From Buttiauxella sp049686335 (GTDB taxonomy: Bacteria; Pseudomonadota; Gammaproteobacteria; Enterobacterales; Enterobacteriaceae): a DNA stretch of 64,000 bases. Below are positions 1 through 8,681 of this stretch, piece after piece. Below the pieces are notes generated by a model, which made no database searches, was not told where the DNA came from, and was given only the letters and a program-made list of their open reading frames with translations. The stretch covers positions 1 to 64,000 of the forward strand of contig NZ_JBAVHX010000008.1 of assembly GCF_049686335.1 (NCBI RefSeq), given 5' to 3'. Position numbers and translations under genes: made by a program. Position 1 is the stretch's first letter. Each line of letters opens with the position of its first letter.

Positions 1-311
1 TGTGAGCTGCGCCAGAACTCGGGGCGGACTGACATGGTGTACAAGGTCTGATGTTTACCGCTGTCGCCCTGCTCGCAGAAGGTGACGATACCGCGCACCC
101 GGCGTTTAATTTCTTCGCCCTGCCAGATAACCAGCGTGGCTGTTTCATCAAGGATATTTTTGAAGTCAATTGCCGGATCCTTGCAGGCGACGGTGATATC
201 CAGGCTGAACAGGGAAGATAGCGACTGCTTGAGTTTAAAACCCACCACCGCAAAGGTGTCCGCCGGAGTATGCCCGGCGGTGAAGGTAAAGCGGGTGCCG
301 TCTGAAGCCAT
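1..311 (-). CDS. vgrG: VgrG type VI secretion spike protein, N-terminal fragment (runs off the window)
   Basis: The first 103 codons are visible; the rest lies outside the window. My translation begins MASDGTRFTFTAG and contains the VgrG N-terminal signatures: SLSSLFSLDI near residues 29-38, DPAIDF near 45-50, a WQGEE stretch, RGIVTFCEQGDSGKHQTLY and SVRPEFW. This is the gp27-like domain with which VgrG trimers cap the Hcp tube of a type VI secretion system and carry effectors. The ATG at 309-311 is preceded by a good ribosome-binding site (AAGGAATAAC). It is co-oriented with apaH but separated from it by about 250 bp that holds a CRP-like site and a hairpin, so it probably has its own promoter. 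In E. coli K-12 folA is the neighbour of apaH, so this points to an inserted T6SS/Rhs-type island. The C-terminal effector part cannot be judged. Confidence 0.88.
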   Translation of the reverse strand, partial: MASDGTRFTFTAGHTPADTFAVVGFKLKQSLSSLFSLDITVACKDPAIDFKNILDETATLVIWQGEEIKRRVRGIVTFCEQGDSGKHQTLYTMSVRPEFWRSS

Positions 312-439
312 CATGTTATTCCTTCAACAAATTGATGAATCATTGACCTGAATCGATAAATCCCTTCGATTCATAAATCAAGTAAATACAATAAAATCAA
401 TAAGATAAGTTGAGAAAAATAAACCGAATGAAGGGAAGT

Positions 440-461
440 AACTGTGATCAACATCACATAG
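440..461. promoter_or_regulatory. CRP-binding site upstream of vgrG
   Basis: The core TGTGA-N6-TCACA is perfect (43-47 and 54-58 within 401-500). It lies about 130 bp upstream of the vgrG start and about 105 bp downstream of the apaH stop, so vgrG is the only plausible target. That cAMP-CRP controls vgrG is inferred from the site alone. Confidence 0.6.
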
Positions 462-501
462 AGGAAGTAGCGAAACAGACAGATTTTGTGCGGAATAGTA
501 T

Positions 502-536
502 TGGTATTTATTCAGTTTAAGGGTGAATAAATACCA
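502..536. terminator. Perfect 13-bp hairpin downstream of apaH
   Basis: The arms TGGTATTTATTCA (502-514) and TGAATAAATACCA (524-536) pair perfectly around a 9-nt loop. An A/T tract flanks one side (T-run at 537-544 on the plus strand, read as an A-run before the hairpin in the apaH direction). It probably ends or stabilises the long lptD-to-apaH transcript. The U-tract is poor in that direction, so efficiency is uncertain. Confidence 0.45.
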
Positions 537-565
537 GTTTTTTTAGATATGAAATGAAGTGAGTT

Positions 566-1417
566 TTATGAAGCGATAGCCGTTTCACCATCGCCCACAT
601 CTTTCTGGCGATTGGATGGCTGAACGAAATAGGTTTTGTCTTCCCAGCGTAAGCAAGTTAACTCGCCACCCCAGCAGCAGCCGGTATCTAATCCGTAAAT
701 CCCTTCCGGTGTGCCTTTACCTTCCAGTGATGCCCAGTGCCCAAAGATAACGGAATATTCAGCAGTCACAGGACCAGGGATTGCAAACCACGGTTTAAGT
801 GGTGCTGGCGCGCTTTCTGGCGTGTCTTTACAGTACATATCCAGTTGCCCGTTCGGGAAGCAATAACGCATACGAGTCAATGAATTGGTAATAAACCGCA
901 GACGCGCTAACCCTGAGAGTTCCGGCGACCAGTTATTCGGCATATCGCCATACATCGCGTCGAGGAACAGCGGGTAGCTGTCGCTGGATAACACCGCTTC
1001 GACATCACGCGCACAGGCCATCGCTGTAGGTAAATCCCACTGTGGTGTAACCCCTGCGTGAGCCATCACCAGCTTTTTCTCTTCATCAACCTGAAGCAGA
1101 GGCTGGCGACGTAACCAGTTAAGCAGTTCGTCAGCATCGGGCGCTTCCAGCAATTGGGAGACGCGATCTTTGGGTTTATTGCGGCTGATGCCGGCATAAA
1201 CTGCAAGCAGATGCAGGTCGTGGTTACCGAGCACCAGACGCACGCTATCGCCAAGCCCGCGCACAAAACGCAGGACCTCAAGTGAACCAGGCCCACGCGC
1301 GACGAGATCGCCCGTAAGCCATAAAATATCTTCGCCAGGCTTAAAATCAACCTGCTGTAGTAGGGCGACCAGTTCATCGTAACAGCCGTGAACATCGCCA
1401 ATCAGGTATGTAGACAT
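566..1417 (-). CDS. apaH: Diadenosine tetraphosphatase (symmetrical Ap4A hydrolase)
   Basis: ApaH cleaves Ap4A into two ADP, clears stress-induced dinucleoside polyphosphates and decaps Np4-capped RNA. The 283-residue protein shows the metallophosphatase motifs GDVHG (7-11), GDLVARGPGS (36-45) and GNHD (64-67), with a metal-ligand His in AHAGV near 120. The frame stays open for 60 more codons upstream, but that part lies over apaG and does not look like ApaH; the start at 1415-1417 gives the expected size (E. coli about 280). It is the last gene of lptD-surA-pdxA-rsmA-apaG-apaH, four bases after apaG. In K-12 folA follows; here the next gene is vgrG. Confidence 0.97.
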   Translation of the reverse strand: MSTYLIGDVHGCYDELVALLQQVDFKPGEDILWLTGDLVARGPGSLEVLRFVRGLGDSVRLVLGNHDLHLLAVYAGISRNKPKDRVSQLLEAPDADELLNWLRRQPLLQVDEEKKLVMAHAGVTPQWDLPTAMACARDVEAVLSSDSYPLFLDAMYGDMPNNWSPELSGLARLRFITNSLTRMRYCFPNGQLDMYCKDTPESAPAPLKPWFAIPGPVTAEYSVIFGHWASLEGKGTPEGIYGLDTGCCWGGELTCLRWEDKTYFVQPSNRQKDVGDGETAIAS

Positions 1418-1421
1418 TGTA

Positions 1422-1799
1422 TTAGTGAATGAAGGCTGGAATAGCCAGACGGAACACGGGAATAGCCACGCGGAAAGCGTCGCCCTGAGAGTCGACCATT
1501 TCGTAATGGCCTTGCATGGTGCCAAGCGGTGTTTCAAGTACCGCACCGCTTGTATAGCTGTATTCGTTGCCCGGCTCAATATGCGGCTGGACGCCAATCA
1601 CGCCCTCGCCCTGAACTTCAGTTTCATGGCCGTTACCATTCGTGATAAGCCAATAACGGCCAAGCAATTGCACCGGCGTTCGCCCCAGGTTACGGATGGT
1701 GACGGTATAAGCAAAGACGAAACGTTCGTGCTCCGGAGAGGACTGGGATTCGATATAGACGCTTTGTACCTGAATGCATACGCGGGGCGAATTTAACAT
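1422..1799 (-). CDS. apaG: ApaG domain protein
   Basis: The protein has 125 residues, exactly the E. coli ApaG length, with a closely similar sequence from MLNSPRVCIQVQ through GRYWLITNGNG, GVQPHI and ETPLGTMQGHYEM. ApaG is a small immunoglobulin-fold (fibronectin-like) cytoplasmic protein. Its biochemical role in bacteria is not settled; related domains occur in eukaryotic Fbox3 and PDIP38. It sits two bases after rsmA and four before apaH, so it is translationally linked in the operon. Confidence 0.96.
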   Translation of the reverse strand: MLNSPRVCIQVQSVYIESQSSPEHERFVFAYTVTIRNLGRTPVQLLGRYWLITNGNGHETEVQGEGVIGVQPHIEPGNEYSYTSGAVLETPLGTMQGHYEMVDSQGDAFRVAIPVFRLAIPAFIH

Positions 1800-1801
1800 C
1801 G

Positions 1802-2626
1802 TTAACTCTCCTTCGGCTGCTGCGGATGCTCAGCCAAATAGTTTGCCAGTTGGCAATACTGTGCGACTGAGATGTTCTCAGCACGCAGGGTTGGGTCGAT
1901 TCCCAGCTCCGCCATCACTTCAACGCTAAAGATATGGCCAAGGCTATTACGAATCGTTTTGCGACGTTTATTAAAGGCTTCAGTGGTGATGCGGCTTAAT
2001 ACACGCAGTTCTTTTACTGGGTGCGGTATTGTTGCATGTGGTACCAGGCGGACAACGGCAGAATCCACTTTCGGAGCCGGTGTGAAGGCCGTGGGTGGCA
2101 CTTCAAGCACTGGGATGACATTGCAATAATACTGCGCCATTACAGATAAACGGCCATACGCTTTACTGTTTGGGCCAGCAACTAAACGGTTTACCACCTC
2201 TTTTTGCAGCATAAAGTGCATGTCAGCAATGGCATCAGTATAGCTAAAGAGATGGAACATCAATGGCGTGGAGATGTTATACGGCAGATTGCCAAAAACG
2301 CGCAACGGCTGACCAATTTTTTGCGACAGCTCTCCAAAATCCATGGTCATGGCATCTTGCTGATAAATCGTCAGCTTAGGTGCCAGGAAAGGATGAGTTT
2401 GCAGGCGCGCCGCAAGATCACGGTCCAGCTCGATAACGGTCATCTCATCCAGGCGTTCACCCACAGGCTCGGTTAATGCGCCGAGGCCGGGGCCGATTTC
2501 AACCATTGCCTGGCCTTTTTGTGGATTAATTGCAGAGACAATACTGTCGATAACGAACTGGTCATTAAGGAAGTTTTGTCCAAAACGTTTACGGGCTAAA
2601 TGGCCCTGGTGGACACGAGTATTCAT
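1802..2626 (-). CDS. rsmA: 16S rRNA m6,2A1518/m6,2A1519 dimethyltransferase
   Basis: RsmA (KsgA) dimethylates two adjacent adenosines in the 3'-terminal hairpin of 16S rRNA late in 30S assembly, using SAM; its loss gives kasugamycin resistance. The 274-residue protein has the SAM motif EIGPGLG (43-49), the acidic motif ELDRD near 66-70 and the N6-adenine methyltransferase motif NLPY (113-116). The start overlaps the pdxA stop by four bases, and apaG follows after two bases, so it is an inner gene of the lptD operon. Confidence 0.98.
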   Translation of the reverse strand: MNTRVHQGHLARKRFGQNFLNDQFVIDSIVSAINPQKGQAMVEIGPGLGALTEPVGERLDEMTVIELDRDLAARLQTHPFLAPKLTIYQQDAMTMDFGELSQKIGQPLRVFGNLPYNISTPLMFHLFSYTDAIADMHFMLQKEVVNRLVAGPNSKAYGRLSVMAQYYCNVIPVLEVPPTAFTPAPKVDSAVVRLVPHATIPHPVKELRVLSRITTEAFNKRRKTIRNSLGHIFSVEVMAELGIDPTLRAENISVAQYCQLANYLAEHPQQPKES

Positions 2627-3612
2627 TGAGTATTAGTAATCATTTTGATGGCGAGATTAAGCGCCGTAATAAAACTGCCGACCTCAGCTTTCCCCTGACC
2701 GGCTAGTTCTAGCGCGGTTCCATGGTCAACTGAAGTGCGGATAAAAGGTAAGCCTAGCGTGATATTTACCGCCCGGCCAAAGCCCTGGTATTTGAGCACC
2801 GGTAAGCCTTGATCGTGATACATCGCCAGCACTGCATCGGCGTTATCAAGATACTTTGGTTGAAACAGCGTATCTGCCGGTAGCGGGCCAGAAAGATTCA
2901 TTCCCAGACCACGCATTTCATTCAGTACTGGAATGATGGTATCAATTTCTTCAGTACCCATGTGACCACCTTCCCCGGCATGGGGGTTGAGGCCACAAAC
3001 CAGTACGTGCGGCTGTGCAATACCAAACTTGGTTTGCAGGTCATGATACAGGATGGTGATTATCTGGCGTAATAAATCTGGCGTTATCGCATCAGAAATG
3101 GCTTTTAGCGGCAGATGCGTGGTGGCCAGGGCAACGCGTAACTCTTCGGTTGCCAGCATCATCACAACTTTTTCGCTGTGCGATCGCTCTTCAAAAAACT
3201 CGGTATGGCCGATGAACGGGATACCGGCATCGTTGATGATGCCCTTGTGTACCGGCCCGGTAATCAGTGCGGCAAATTCGCGGCTCATGCAGCCGTCACA
3301 CGCTCGAGCCAGCGTTTCCACCACATACTCACCGTTTCGCACATCTAACTGCCCAGGGACCACTGGCGCGCGTAATTCGATGGGTACAACGGTAAGTGTG
3401 CCAGCAGGTTGCGGGCTTGCAGGGGTATCAGGCTGATAGGTTCGAAGCTTGAGAGGAAGGCCGAGGAGGGCAGCACGTTCCATAAGGAGTTCAGGGGAAG
3501 CCACGACGACCAGTTCAACAGGCCATTCGCGGCTTGCCAGTGCGATGACCAGGTCGGGGCCAATCCCGGCGGGTTCGCCGGGAGTGATGACCACACGATG
3601 GAAATTAACCAT
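2623..3612 (-). CDS. pdxA: 4-hydroxythreonine-4-phosphate dehydrogenase
   Basis: PdxA oxidises 4-phosphohydroxy-L-threonine with NAD(P)+ in the DXP-dependent pathway to pyridoxal 5'-phosphate; its product is condensed with deoxyxylulose phosphate by PdxJ. The length of 329 residues matches E. coli. Visible signatures are VVITPGEPAGIGP at the N-terminus, LITGPVHKG, GHTEFFEERS, the metal/substrate segment NPHAGEGG and DTLFQPKYLDNADAV. It overlaps surA by eight bases and rsmA by four. Confidence 0.98.
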   Translation of the reverse strand: MVNFHRVVITPGEPAGIGPDLVIALASREWPVELVVVASPELLMERAALLGLPLKLRTYQPDTPASPQPAGTLTVVPIELRAPVVPGQLDVRNGEYVVETLARACDGCMSREFAALITGPVHKGIINDAGIPFIGHTEFFEERSHSEKVVMMLATEELRVALATTHLPLKAISDAITPDLLRQIITILYHDLQTKFGIAQPHVLVCGLNPHAGEGGHMGTEEIDTIIPVLNEMRGLGMNLSGPLPADTLFQPKYLDNADAVLAMYHDQGLPVLKYQGFGRAVNITLGLPFIRTSVDHGTALELAGQGKAEVGSFITALNLAIKMITNTQ

Positions 3613-4897
3613 TGCTGCCTAAAATTTTCACGTAAGCAGAGGCACGTTGTTCCTGCATCCAGGTTTGTGCTTCTTCAGAGAACTTACGGTTGAACAGCAT
3701 ACGATAGGCACGATCTTTCTGCGCGACATCGGTCTTATCAACGTTGCGAGTATCCATCAGTTCAATCAAGTGCCAGCCAAATGAAGAGTGAACAGGCGCA
3801 CTCATCTGACCTTTCTGCATTTTTGACAGCGCATCACGGAACGCGGGATCATAAATCTCAGTAGACGCCCAACCTAAATCACCGCCCTGGTTAGCAGAAC
3901 CAGGATCTTCAGAGAACGATTTTGCCGCTTCTGCGAAGGTTGTTTTGCCGCTCTTAATATCCGCCGCAATGGCGTTCAGCTTAGCTCGTGCCTGATCGTC
4001 ACTCATAATCGGTGAGGATTTCAGCAAAATATGGCGAGCGTGAACTTCGGTCACAGAAATGCTCTGGCTTTGACCACGCAGATCGTTCACTTTCAGAATG
4101 TGGAAACCCACACCTGAACGAATCGGGCCGATAACATCACCTTTTTTCGCCGTGCTTAATGCCTGAGCGAAAATAGATGGCAGCTCCTGGATGCGTCCCC
4201 AACCCATTTGACCGCCTTTCAGGGCTTGTTGGTCAGCAGAGTAGGTGATTGCCAGTTTGCCGAAATCCGCGCCGCTTTGTGCTTGCGAAGCAATATCGCG
4301 CGCTTGCTTTTCCGCATCATCTACCTGAGTAGAGGTTGGGTTTTCCGGCAGTGGAATCAGGATGTGGCTCAAGTTGAGCTCGGTGCTGCTGTCGTTTTGG
4401 CTGCCGACTTGCTGCGCGAGAGCATCGACTTCTTGCGGCAGGATAGTCACACGACGACGGACTTCGTTATTACGCACTTCCGAAATCGTCATCTCTTTGC
4501 GAATCTGAGCACGGTAAGTATTGTAATTGACGCCATCATAGGCCAGACGGCTACGCATCTGATCCATGCTCATTTTGTTTTGTGCCGCGATATCAGCAAT
4601 GGCTTTATCAACCTGCTCATCGGTCACTTTGACGCCCATCTTCTGACCCATCTGCAGGATAATTTGATCCATGATCAGACGTTCAATAATTTGATGACGC
4701 AGCGTGTTGTCGTCAGGAAGTTGCTGCCCGGCTTGTTGGGCACCTGTCTTCACTGATTGCATCATGCCATCAACGTCACTTTCCAGTACTACACCGTTAT
4801 TCACTACGGCTGCAACTTTGTCGACCACTTGTGGGGCCGCGAAAGAGGTATTCGCCACCAGGACGATACCGAGAAGCAGCGTTCTCCAATTCTTCAT
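3605..4897 (-). CDS. surA: Periplasmic chaperone / peptidyl-prolyl isomerase SurA
   Basis: SurA escorts unfolded beta-barrel proteins, including LptD and porins, through the periplasm to the BAM complex. The 430-residue protein has a signal peptide ending SFA-AP near residue 20, an N-terminal chaperone region, and two parvulin PPIase domains, each beginning with a hallmark segment (ELNLSHILIPLPE and VHARHILLKSS). The neighbouring lptD encodes a known SurA client, so chaperone and cargo are co-expressed. It is two residues longer than E. coli SurA. Confidence 0.98.
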   Translation of the reverse strand: MKNWRTLLLGIVLVANTSFAAPQVVDKVAAVVNNGVVLESDVDGMMQSVKTGAQQAGQQLPDDNTLRHQIIERLIMDQIILQMGQKMGVKVTDEQVDKAIADIAAQNKMSMDQMRSRLAYDGVNYNTYRAQIRKEMTISEVRNNEVRRRVTILPQEVDALAQQVGSQNDSSTELNLSHILIPLPENPTSTQVDDAEKQARDIASQAQSGADFGKLAITYSADQQALKGGQMGWGRIQELPSIFAQALSTAKKGDVIGPIRSGVGFHILKVNDLRGQSQSISVTEVHARHILLKSSPIMSDDQARAKLNAIAADIKSGKTTFAEAAKSFSEDPGSANQGGDLGWASTEIYDPAFRDALSKMQKGQMSAPVHSSFGWHLIELMDTRNVDKTDVAQKDRAYRMLFNRKFSEEAQTWMQEQRASAYVKILGSNG

Positions 4898-4953
4898 ACT
4901 TTTTCCATTTTTACTTGGCCGCGAAGCGGATTACGTTTTCTAGTCAAAGTGAA

Positions 4954-7362
4954 TTACATCGAGCTTTGATACGGCAGAATGTTCGAACGCAACATCTGCT
5001 GTGTGCCCAGGCCATAGTTGGAACTCAGGCCACGTAACTCGATGTTAAAGCCAATTACGTTGTCGTATTTGCTTTCATTGTTTTCCCAGCCATTAATTTT
5101 ACGCTCGTAGCCTAAACGAATCGCATAACAGCAAGAGTTGTACTGCACTGCCAACATAGAGTCAGCGGTTTGTTGCGCATTAGTGTCGTAGTAATAAGCC
5201 CCAACGACAGACCAACGTTCAACGATCGGCCAACTTGCCGTCATCCCAACTTGTGAGATGCCGTCTTTATACTGTGAAGCATTGGTATCAATCCCAGGCA
5301 CCGTTGCACGGATGTACTCAGGGCTTGCGTAACGGTAGTTGAATTGCATCAAACGGTCGATGTCACGACGATATTCGACAGCGCCGCTGCCCGTTGCAAC
5401 GTTGTTCAGACGCGCATCGTACTGGACTCCGCCACGTAAACCCCAACGGTCAGTCATACGCCAATAAGTGTCACCAGCCCAGACCATTGACCCGGTTTTC
5501 TTATCTTTTTCCCACTCAATATTGTCATCGCCAGTCTGAGATTGAGTGAAGTAGTAGATTTGACCCACAGAAACGTTAAAACGTTCAACGGCCGCATCGT
5601 CATAAATGCGGGTTGTCACGCCAGTCGTTACCTGATTGGCTGATGCGATACGGTCAAGACCACCGTAAGAACGGTCACGGAATAAACCGCTGTAGTCTGA
5701 TTGCAGCAGTGAAGAGTCGTAGTTATTGATATTGCTCTGATCGCGATACGGCACATACAGATACTGTACGCGCGGCTCAAGCGTCTGTTCCCAACCTAAA
5801 GCTGAGTCCATAGGGCGGTCGAAAATCAACTTACCGTCCATTTTGAACTGCGGCAGAACACGGTTAACCGATTCTTCTAAACTGTTCGCACTAGCGAGTG
5901 TTTTTTGATAGTTCTTATTGTTTGGATTGCTCTTGAATTGGTTCAATGCGTAAGCTTGGTATGCTTCTACATTACTTTGCTGATAATGCGTCGCCATCAG
6001 TTTGGCTTCAGTATTCAGACTTGCCCAACCGTTTGATAATGGCAGGCTAATGACCGGTTCAATATGAAGACGGGTCGCTTCAGGCTGGTTATCATTCACG
6101 TTAGTGAAATGAACGGCTTGGCCATAAATACGCGTATCAAATGGACCAATGTCATTTTGGTAGTAATTCATATCCAGCTGCGGTTGGGCGCTGTAGGAAT
6201 TATTACCTCTTTGCGAATCAAACACCTGGAACTGTTTGGTCGAAAGCGTGGCGTCGAAATTTTTGTCAGAATAACCGACACTAAATTTCTGCGTCGCATA
6301 ACCGTCGGTACTGGAACCGTATTGCGAACTAAAATCGTTAAAGTAGTTAGGATCGCTGACTTTGGTGTAGTCAATGTTGAAACGCCACACCTGATCCATC
6401 ACCCCACTGTGATTCCAGTAGAATAACCAGCGGCGCTCATCCCCTTCAGGGTTTTTGGCCAGATCGTCTTTATATTCTTTATCTGAAAGCAGGTAATCGA
6501 ATTCCATGATACCCGCACCGGCCTGGGTCAAATAACGGAATTCGTTTTGCCACTGCATGCCACGCTCTTCCATGTAATGCGGAGTGATCGTGGCATCAAA
6601 GTTTGGTGCGATGTTCCAGTAATACGGCAGAGTGAACTCAAGACCGCTATTGCTGCTGTATTTCGCATTTGGGATCAAGAAACCGGAACGGCGTTTATCA
6701 CCGATCGGCAACTGTAAATATGGGCTGTAAAACACCGGAACCGGACCCACTTTAAAGCGGGCGTTCCAGATTTCCGCGACTTCTTCTTCGCGGTCCTGAA
6801 TCACTTCACTACCGACTACGCTCCAGGTGTTAGAACCCGGCAGGCAGGATGTAAAGGTGCCATTTTCCAGAATGGTGTAGCGGTTATTGCCACGCTGTTT
6901 CATCAGGTCGGCAGTGCCGCGTCCCTGACGATCCACCATCTGGTAGTCGCCTTGCCAGACGTTGGTATCTTTGGTGTTCAGGTTTGACCAGGCTTTTGGC
7001 CCTTTAAGAATGACCTGATTATCGTCGTAGTGGACGTTGCCAACAGCATCGACGGTGCGAATGGGATCAGGTTGACCTTCAACTTGTTTCTGGTGTAGCA
7101 GAACTTCGTCAGATTGCAGGCGGCTATTGCCTTGCTGAATGTCTACATTGCCACTAAACGCCGCATCGTCAGGATAATTTCCTTTTGCGTGATCGGCATT
7201 TATAGTGACAGGCAGGTTGTTGGTATCCCCTTCAACCAACGGACGGTTGTAACTTGGGACGCCAAGCATACATTGCGACGCGAGATCGGCCGCCATGCCT
7301 TGTTGACTATACAGCGCTGCGCCAATCAAAGTGGCCAGCAAGGTGGGAATACGTTTTTTCAT
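4954..7362 (-). CDS. lptD: LPS-assembly outer membrane protein LptD
   Basis: LptD forms with LptE the outer-membrane translocon that inserts lipopolysaccharide into the outer leaflet. The chosen start (7360-7362) gives MKKRIPTLL, a signal peptide cleaved near A24 and mature Cys at 31. The frame is open 34 codons further upstream but nothing there resembles LptD. An N-terminal jellyroll (OstA/LptA-like) is followed by a large beta-barrel. The disulfide cysteines are kept: C31, the Cys in TSCLPGS, and the CC pair in NSCCYAI. It has 802 residues against 784 in E. coli; much of the excess is a roughly 20-residue loop in the barrel (around YALNQFKSNPNNKNYQ), probably a surface loop. It heads the operon that continues with surA. 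Confidence 0.97.
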   Translation of the reverse strand: MKKRIPTLLATLIGAALYSQQGMAADLASQCMLGVPSYNRPLVEGDTNNLPVTINADHAKGNYPDDAAFSGNVDIQQGNSRLQSDEVLLHQKQVEGQPDPIRTVDAVGNVHYDDNQVILKGPKAWSNLNTKDTNVWQGDYQMVDRQGRGTADLMKQRGNNRYTILENGTFTSCLPGSNTWSVVGSEVIQDREEEVAEIWNARFKVGPVPVFYSPYLQLPIGDKRRSGFLIPNAKYSSNSGLEFTLPYYWNIAPNFDATITPHYMEERGMQWQNEFRYLTQAGAGIMEFDYLLSDKEYKDDLAKNPEGDERRWLFYWNHSGVMDQVWRFNIDYTKVSDPNYFNDFSSQYGSSTDGYATQKFSVGYSDKNFDATLSTKQFQVFDSQRGNNSYSAQPQLDMNYYQNDIGPFDTRIYGQAVHFTNVNDNQPEATRLHIEPVISLPLSNGWASLNTEAKLMATHYQQSNVEAYQAYALNQFKSNPNNKNYQKTLASANSLEESVNRVLPQFKMDGKLIFDRPMDSALGWEQTLEPRVQYLYVPYRDQSNINNYDSSLLQSDYSGLFRDRSYGGLDRIASANQVTTGVTTRIYDDAAVERFNVSVGQIYYFTQSQTGDDNIEWEKDKKTGSMVWAGDTYWRMTDRWGLRGGVQYDARLNNVATGSGAVEYRRDIDRLMQFNYRYASPEYIRATVPGIDTNASQYKDGISQVGMTASWPIVERWSVVGAYYYDTNAQQTADSMLAVQYNSCCYAIRLGYERKINGWENNESKYDNVIGFNIELRGLSSNYGLGTQQMLRSNILPYQSSM

Positions 7363-7394
7363 ACGTGTTATTCGTTGTTCCGTCATCAATGGCT

Positions 7395-7596
7395 TATACC
7401 CATCATCATTCAAGATGCAGAGGCGTTGGCGGCACTTAGTTATTCGACTCATCATGAGCCTCACCCTTGCGGGGCCGCTCTAAGCAGCGTTCAAATCTGT
7501 TTCGAACAGATTTGTAGTTCCCGTCACTGGGTTAACTTAATGACGGGATATTTTGTCACTTGCCGCTTTGCTTCATATTGAATGCTATAGGGTATA
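7395..7596. repeat. Long-form ERIC element with internal insertion between lptD and djlA
   Basis: The left end (TATACCCATCATCATTCAAG...) and right end (CTTGCCGCTTTGCTTC...GGGTATA) match ERIC termini, but the span is 202 bp instead of about 127. The extra 75 bp or so includes the palindrome AAATCTGTTTCGAACAGATTT around 7494-7514. ERICs with insertions of about 70 bp at fixed internal positions are known. The lptD and djlA promoters must lie in or beside it. The rest of 7363-7745 shows no gene. Confidence 0.6.
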
Positions 7597-7745
7597 GCGT
7601 CGGCAAACGGTCAGAGACTAACTTACTCATCACTACAGCGCTAGTGTTAATCCTGCCCGTTCAGCTGTCTGCCGTTAGGCACTGCTATCAATGACGGGTA
7701 TGATAAAGCAAATTCTAGCCGACGACATGACGATTTGGGGAGTAT

Positions 7746-8552
7746 ATGCAGTATTGGGGAAAAGTACTCGGTGTCGCAATAGCACTTATGATGGGCGGTG
7801 GCTTCTGGGGTGTAGTGATAGGATTGCTGATTGGCCATGCCATCGATAAGGTGCGCAGCCGCCGTCAGTCCTGGTTTTCTAACCAACAACAGCGTCAGTC
7901 ACTGTTCTTTAGCACCACATTTGAAGTGATGGGCCACCTGACAAAGTCAAAAGGGCGCGTCACGGAAGCGGATATCCAAATTGCATCACTCCTGATGGAT
8001 CGTATGCAATTACATGGTGATGCGCGCAGTGCCGCGCAGCATGCGTTCCGGGTGGGTAAAGAAAATGGTTACCCGTTACGTGAGAAAATGCGTCTGTTAC
8101 GCAGCGTATGTTTCGGGCGTTTTGACTTAATTCGGATGTTTCTTGAAATTCAAATTCAGGCGGCATTTGCTGACGGTTCTCTGCATCCTAACGAACGCGA
8201 AGTGCTGTATGTGATTGCCGAAGAGCTCGGTATTTCGCGTATGCAGTTCGATCAGTTCTTACGCATGATGGAAGGCGGGCAGCAATTTGGCGGTGGCTAT
8301 AACCAGTCGCAAGGTGGTTTCCAGCAGCAACGTGGGCCAACGCTTGAAGATGCATGCAATGTCCTGGGCGTGAAGAGCAGTGACGATGCCACCATCATTA
8401 AGCGCGCGTACCGCAAGCTAATGAGTGAGCACCATCCGGACAAACTGGTCGCCAAAGGTTTACCACCAGAAATGATGGAAATGGCCAAACAGAAGGCGCA
8501 GGAGATTCAGAAAGCGTACGATCTGATTAAGACGGCCAAAGGATTTAAATAA
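7746..8552 (+). CDS. djlA: Membrane-anchored DnaJ-like co-chaperone DjlA
   Basis: DjlA is an inner-membrane type III J-protein that stimulates DnaK and affects Rcs envelope-stress signalling and capsule. The 268-residue protein has one N-terminal transmembrane segment with glycine-rich helix faces (residues about 6-28), a TerB-like central domain, a Gly/Gln-rich linker (QFGGGYNQSQGGFQQQ) and a C-terminal J domain with the HPD motif near residues 230-232. The ATG at 7746 has a GGGGAG ribosome-binding site. It is transcribed divergently from lptD, as in E. coli. Confidence 0.96.
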   Translation: MQYWGKVLGVAIALMMGGGFWGVVIGLLIGHAIDKVRSRRQSWFSNQQQRQSLFFSTTFEVMGHLTKSKGRVTEADIQIASLLMDRMQLHGDARSAAQHAFRVGKENGYPLREKMRLLRSVCFGRFDLIRMFLEIQIQAAFADGSLHPNEREVLYVIAEELGISRMQFDQFLRMMEGGQQFGGGYNQSQGGFQQQRGPTLEDACNVLGVKSSDDATIIKRAYRKLMSEHHPDKLVAKGLPPEMMEMAKQKAQEIQKAYDLIKTAKGFK

Positions 8553-8555
8553 GAA

Positions 8556-8680
8556 AAGAGACCCTCACCCCGGCCCTCTCCCTCAGGGAGAGGGAGAAAA
8601 CCGGATAATTCCCTCTCCCTGAGGGGAGGGAGAAAACCGGACAATTCCCTCTCCTGGGGGAGAGGGTTAGGGTGAGGGGA
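8556..8680. repeat. Intergenic palindromic repeat between djlA and rluA
   Basis: The segment alternates CCCTCTCCCTCAGGGAGAGGG-type inverted repeats (three copies, the first two spaced by GAGAAAACCGGA-type linkers) and ends GAGAGGGTTAGGGTGAGGGG. The same family recurs at 37722-37746 and 46092-46179. Lying between convergent djlA and rluA, it can fold as a hairpin in either transcript and may act as a bidirectional terminator. Confidence 0.65.
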
Positions 8681-8681
8681 T

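Noticed and set aside
1418..1597. 60-codon N-terminal extension of apaH
   Set aside because: It lies over apaG in another frame and does not resemble ApaH.
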